A DNA stretch of 15,589 bases. Origin: Deinococcus betulae (lineage in GTDB: Bacteria; Deinococcota; Deinococci; Deinococcales; Deinococcaceae). The notes under the pieces were generated by a model, which was not told where the DNA came from, did not search any database, and was given only the letters and a program-made list of their open reading frames with translations. Below, piece by piece: positions 14,521 through 15,589 of this stretch. The position numbers and the translations under genes were made by a program. The stretch covers positions 1 through 15,589 of the forward strand of contig NZ_JAIQXU010000048.1 in the NCBI RefSeq assembly GCF_020166395.1. Direction: 5' to 3'. The stretch's first letter is position 1. Every line of letters begins with the position of its first letter.

Positions 14521-14874
14521 ATGTCCACTCCATTGCTCGGGCCTGTCCTCCTCGCTCTCTGGCAGCACGGGCCCCTCCCTGAACACGAGCTGCTGGTCCT
14601 CCTGCCCGACGCCACCTCTGCCCAGGTCACTCCAGCGCTCACCACTTTGATTGAGGAAGGTCTGATCGAGTCCTGCCCCGACCGCCACGGCACCCTGTAC
14701 GGCCCAGCGGTCCTGTGCGACGAGACCATCGCCCAGCAGGCCTACGCTCGGTATACAGGCTCGCCCCGCTGTTCCGGCTGTGGCTGCACCGACACTTGGC
14801 CCTGCCCGGACGGGTGCTGGTGGGTCACGCCAGACCGGTGCAGCTCTTGCGCCGGCAGGGGGCTCGTGGCATGA
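14521..14874 (+). CDS. Small winged-helix-like protein with seven-cysteine tail
   Basis: A 117-residue protein; ATG 14521 lies six bases after GGAGG (14510-14514), so the longer frame from 14440 is rejected. Residues about 5-62 (LLGPVLLALWQHGPLPEHELL, QVTPALTTLIEEGLIESCPDRHGTLYGP) have the helix-helix-wing pattern of MarR/ArsR-like DNA-binding folds. Residues 84-110 form a compact zinc-site candidate with Cys at 84, 87, 89, 95, 99, 107 and 110 (CSGCGCTD, then CPDGCWWVTPDRCSSC). The same C..CGCT...C..GC.WV..D.CS.C pattern is known to me from small proteins of phages and integrative elements. This suggests a DNA- or RNA-binding accessory factor of a mobile element. Its stop overlaps the next start in ATGA. 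The joining of the two modules in one small protein is unusual. Confidence 0.75.
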   Translation: MSTPLLGPVLLALWQHGPLPEHELLVLLPDATSAQVTPALTTLIEEGLIESCPDRHGTLYGPAVLCDETIAQQAYARYTGSPRCSGCGCTDTWPCPDGCWWVTPDRCSSCAGRGLVA

Positions 14875-15047
14875 CGCCCCTCCCACACCTCAGTCAACTG
14901 TCAGACGACGAGTGGGCACAGTATGTGGCCGCTGCGCGCCACCGTCTCCGGTCCTGGCAAGACGCTCGGGCCGGCACCGCCGCCGCTTCAGGCGAAGCGG
15001 CGTCTCGCTCGTCTCCGCCAGACCTGAGCCCGCCTCGCTGCAGATGA
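14871..15047 (+). CDS. Hypothetical 58-aa protein
   Basis: Starts at ATG 14871, which overlaps the previous stop by four bases (ATGA), with AGGGGG (14857-14862) eight bases upstream. The sequence MTPLPHLSQLSDDEWAQYVAAAR is a plausible amphipathic helix region; the tail is Ala/Ser/Pro-rich and low in complexity. Translation is probably coupled to the cysteine-rich protein. No known family recognised. Confidence 0.6.
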   Translation: MTPLPHLSQLSDDEWAQYVAAARHRLRSWQDARAGTAAASGEAASRSSPPDLSPPRCR

Positions 15048-15129
15048 AGCGTTAGAACCCGCGGCCATTGCCAATCACCCCCAGTGCAGGCACCGTGACC
15101 ACCATGTCGAGACTTGTCATTGGTGGACC

Positions 15130-15589
15130 ATGAGGCCGTCTGTTCCTCCTCGCCCCATTACGACCAAAGGTGAAACCGTCCTGTGGGCCATGCAACAGCG
15201 TCCCCATGACTGGTGGCCGTTCCTCTCTGGTGGTCTTGGGGACGTCCTTTGCCGGGGCCAGGACGGACTACGGTTTCCACCTTCGTCCATTTCGATTGGG
15301 CTTATGGAACTGGAGGCCCATGGCTTGATCACCCGGCGCTGTGCACCCCGGCCCGGCGAAACAGAGGCCGAGGCCAGACACGCGGTCAGAACTGAAGCGC
15401 GGGCCAGGGCGACCGCGCTGGCCGCCGCCCGGGCCGCACGTCCTTGGTGGCAGTGGTGGCGGACCATCGACAGCCCACGCGACCCCGCCCCGCGCCGCCC
15501 ACAGGCTCGCCTCACCGATCAAGGCCGGGCCACTCTAGTTGGGCCACCCAGCAAGACGGCGGCGCGCTTCCGCCTAGCTGTACTTCGGG
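15130..15589 (+). CDS. Partial winged-helix-like protein, runs off the window
   Basis: From ATG 15130 the frame stays open to the window end (at least 153 residues). Residues 12-55 (TKGETVLWAMQQRPHDWWPF, then SSISIGLMELEAHGLITRRC) look like a winged helix. RLTDQGRATL (about 128-137) resembles the strand-turn seen after the wing in many small regulators (RLTP.GR..L). Between them lies an Ala/Arg-rich helix, RTEARARATALAAARAARP, followed by WWQWWR, a charged coiled segment that could be a linker inserted into the fold. No good ribosome site; a tiny frame at 15104-15133 (MSRLVIGGP) ends in ATGA at this start and might couple translation. It probably belongs to the same operon-like run. The C-terminus is not seen. 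Confidence 0.6.
   Translation, partial: MRPSVPPRPITTKGETVLWAMQQRPHDWWPFLSGGLGDVLCRGQDGLRFPPSSISIGLMELEAHGLITRRCAPRPGETEAEARHAVRTEARARATALAAARAARPWWQWWRTIDSPRDPAPRRPQARLTDQGRATLVGPPSKTAARFRLAVLR

Noticed and set aside
1..15589. CRISPR array, tRNA, rRNA or replication-origin iterons
   Set aside because: No regularly spaced long repeats, no tRNA-like cloverleaf and no rRNA sequence seen on reading either strand; the only phased repeats are the short 11-bp-pitch sets.

Overview
The window looks like an accessory region of a high-GC bacterium, most likely a Deinococcus or close relative, perhaps on a plasmid or island. That assignment is an inference from gene style (AfsR/SARP-type ATPase regulator, tandem GNAT protein, strong GGAGG ribosome sites, many decayed genes) and cannot be proven here. 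Base composition is mosaic: 14101-14160 has 45 G/C of 60, while 1741-1800 has 22 of 60.

Layout. 1-1052 holds two decayed genes, an IS5-family transposase tail and a secreted protein, each broken by an in-frame TAG. 1313-8972 is the core: three related genes whose products resemble the P47/OrfX TULIP-type proteins best known from botulinum-neurotoxin clusters. Two of them (2899-4182 and 1313-2878, minus strand) form an operon that ends in a 15-bp hairpin; the third (7380-8972, minus strand) stands alone. Between them, on the plus strand, is a large AfsR/SARP-like regulator (4617-7385) with winged-helix, BTAD-like, NTPase and TPR-like regions.

The most striking signal is regulatory. Upstream of both P47-like units lies the same block with GTAARC hexamers repeated every 11 bp (4397, 4408 and 4419; 9103 and 9114). 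It has the same CAAGT.TGCC flank, the same orientation to the controlled gene, and nearly the same distance (about 100 bp) to a GGAGGAG ribosome site. Direct repeats at 11-bp pitch are the classic operator form of SARP/OmpR-type winged-helix regulators, so the regulator between them is the natural candidate to control all three genes as one regulon. No toxin gene is visible in the window.

9201-13111 holds a tandem-GNAT acetyltransferase, a heavily broken minus-strand gene (10314-11549) and an MFS efflux-type transporter (11837-13111). The transporter is bracketed by an imperfect 32-bp inverted repeat. 13143-13777 is mostly decayed sequence.

13778-15589 is a run of small plus-strand genes with strong ribosome sites and overlapping stop/start codons: a 35-aa peptide, a 173-aa protein, a 117-aa winged-helix-like protein with a seven-cysteine tail, a 58-aa protein and a partial winged-helix-like protein running off the window. 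It looks like a plasmid or phage accessory operon of unknown function.
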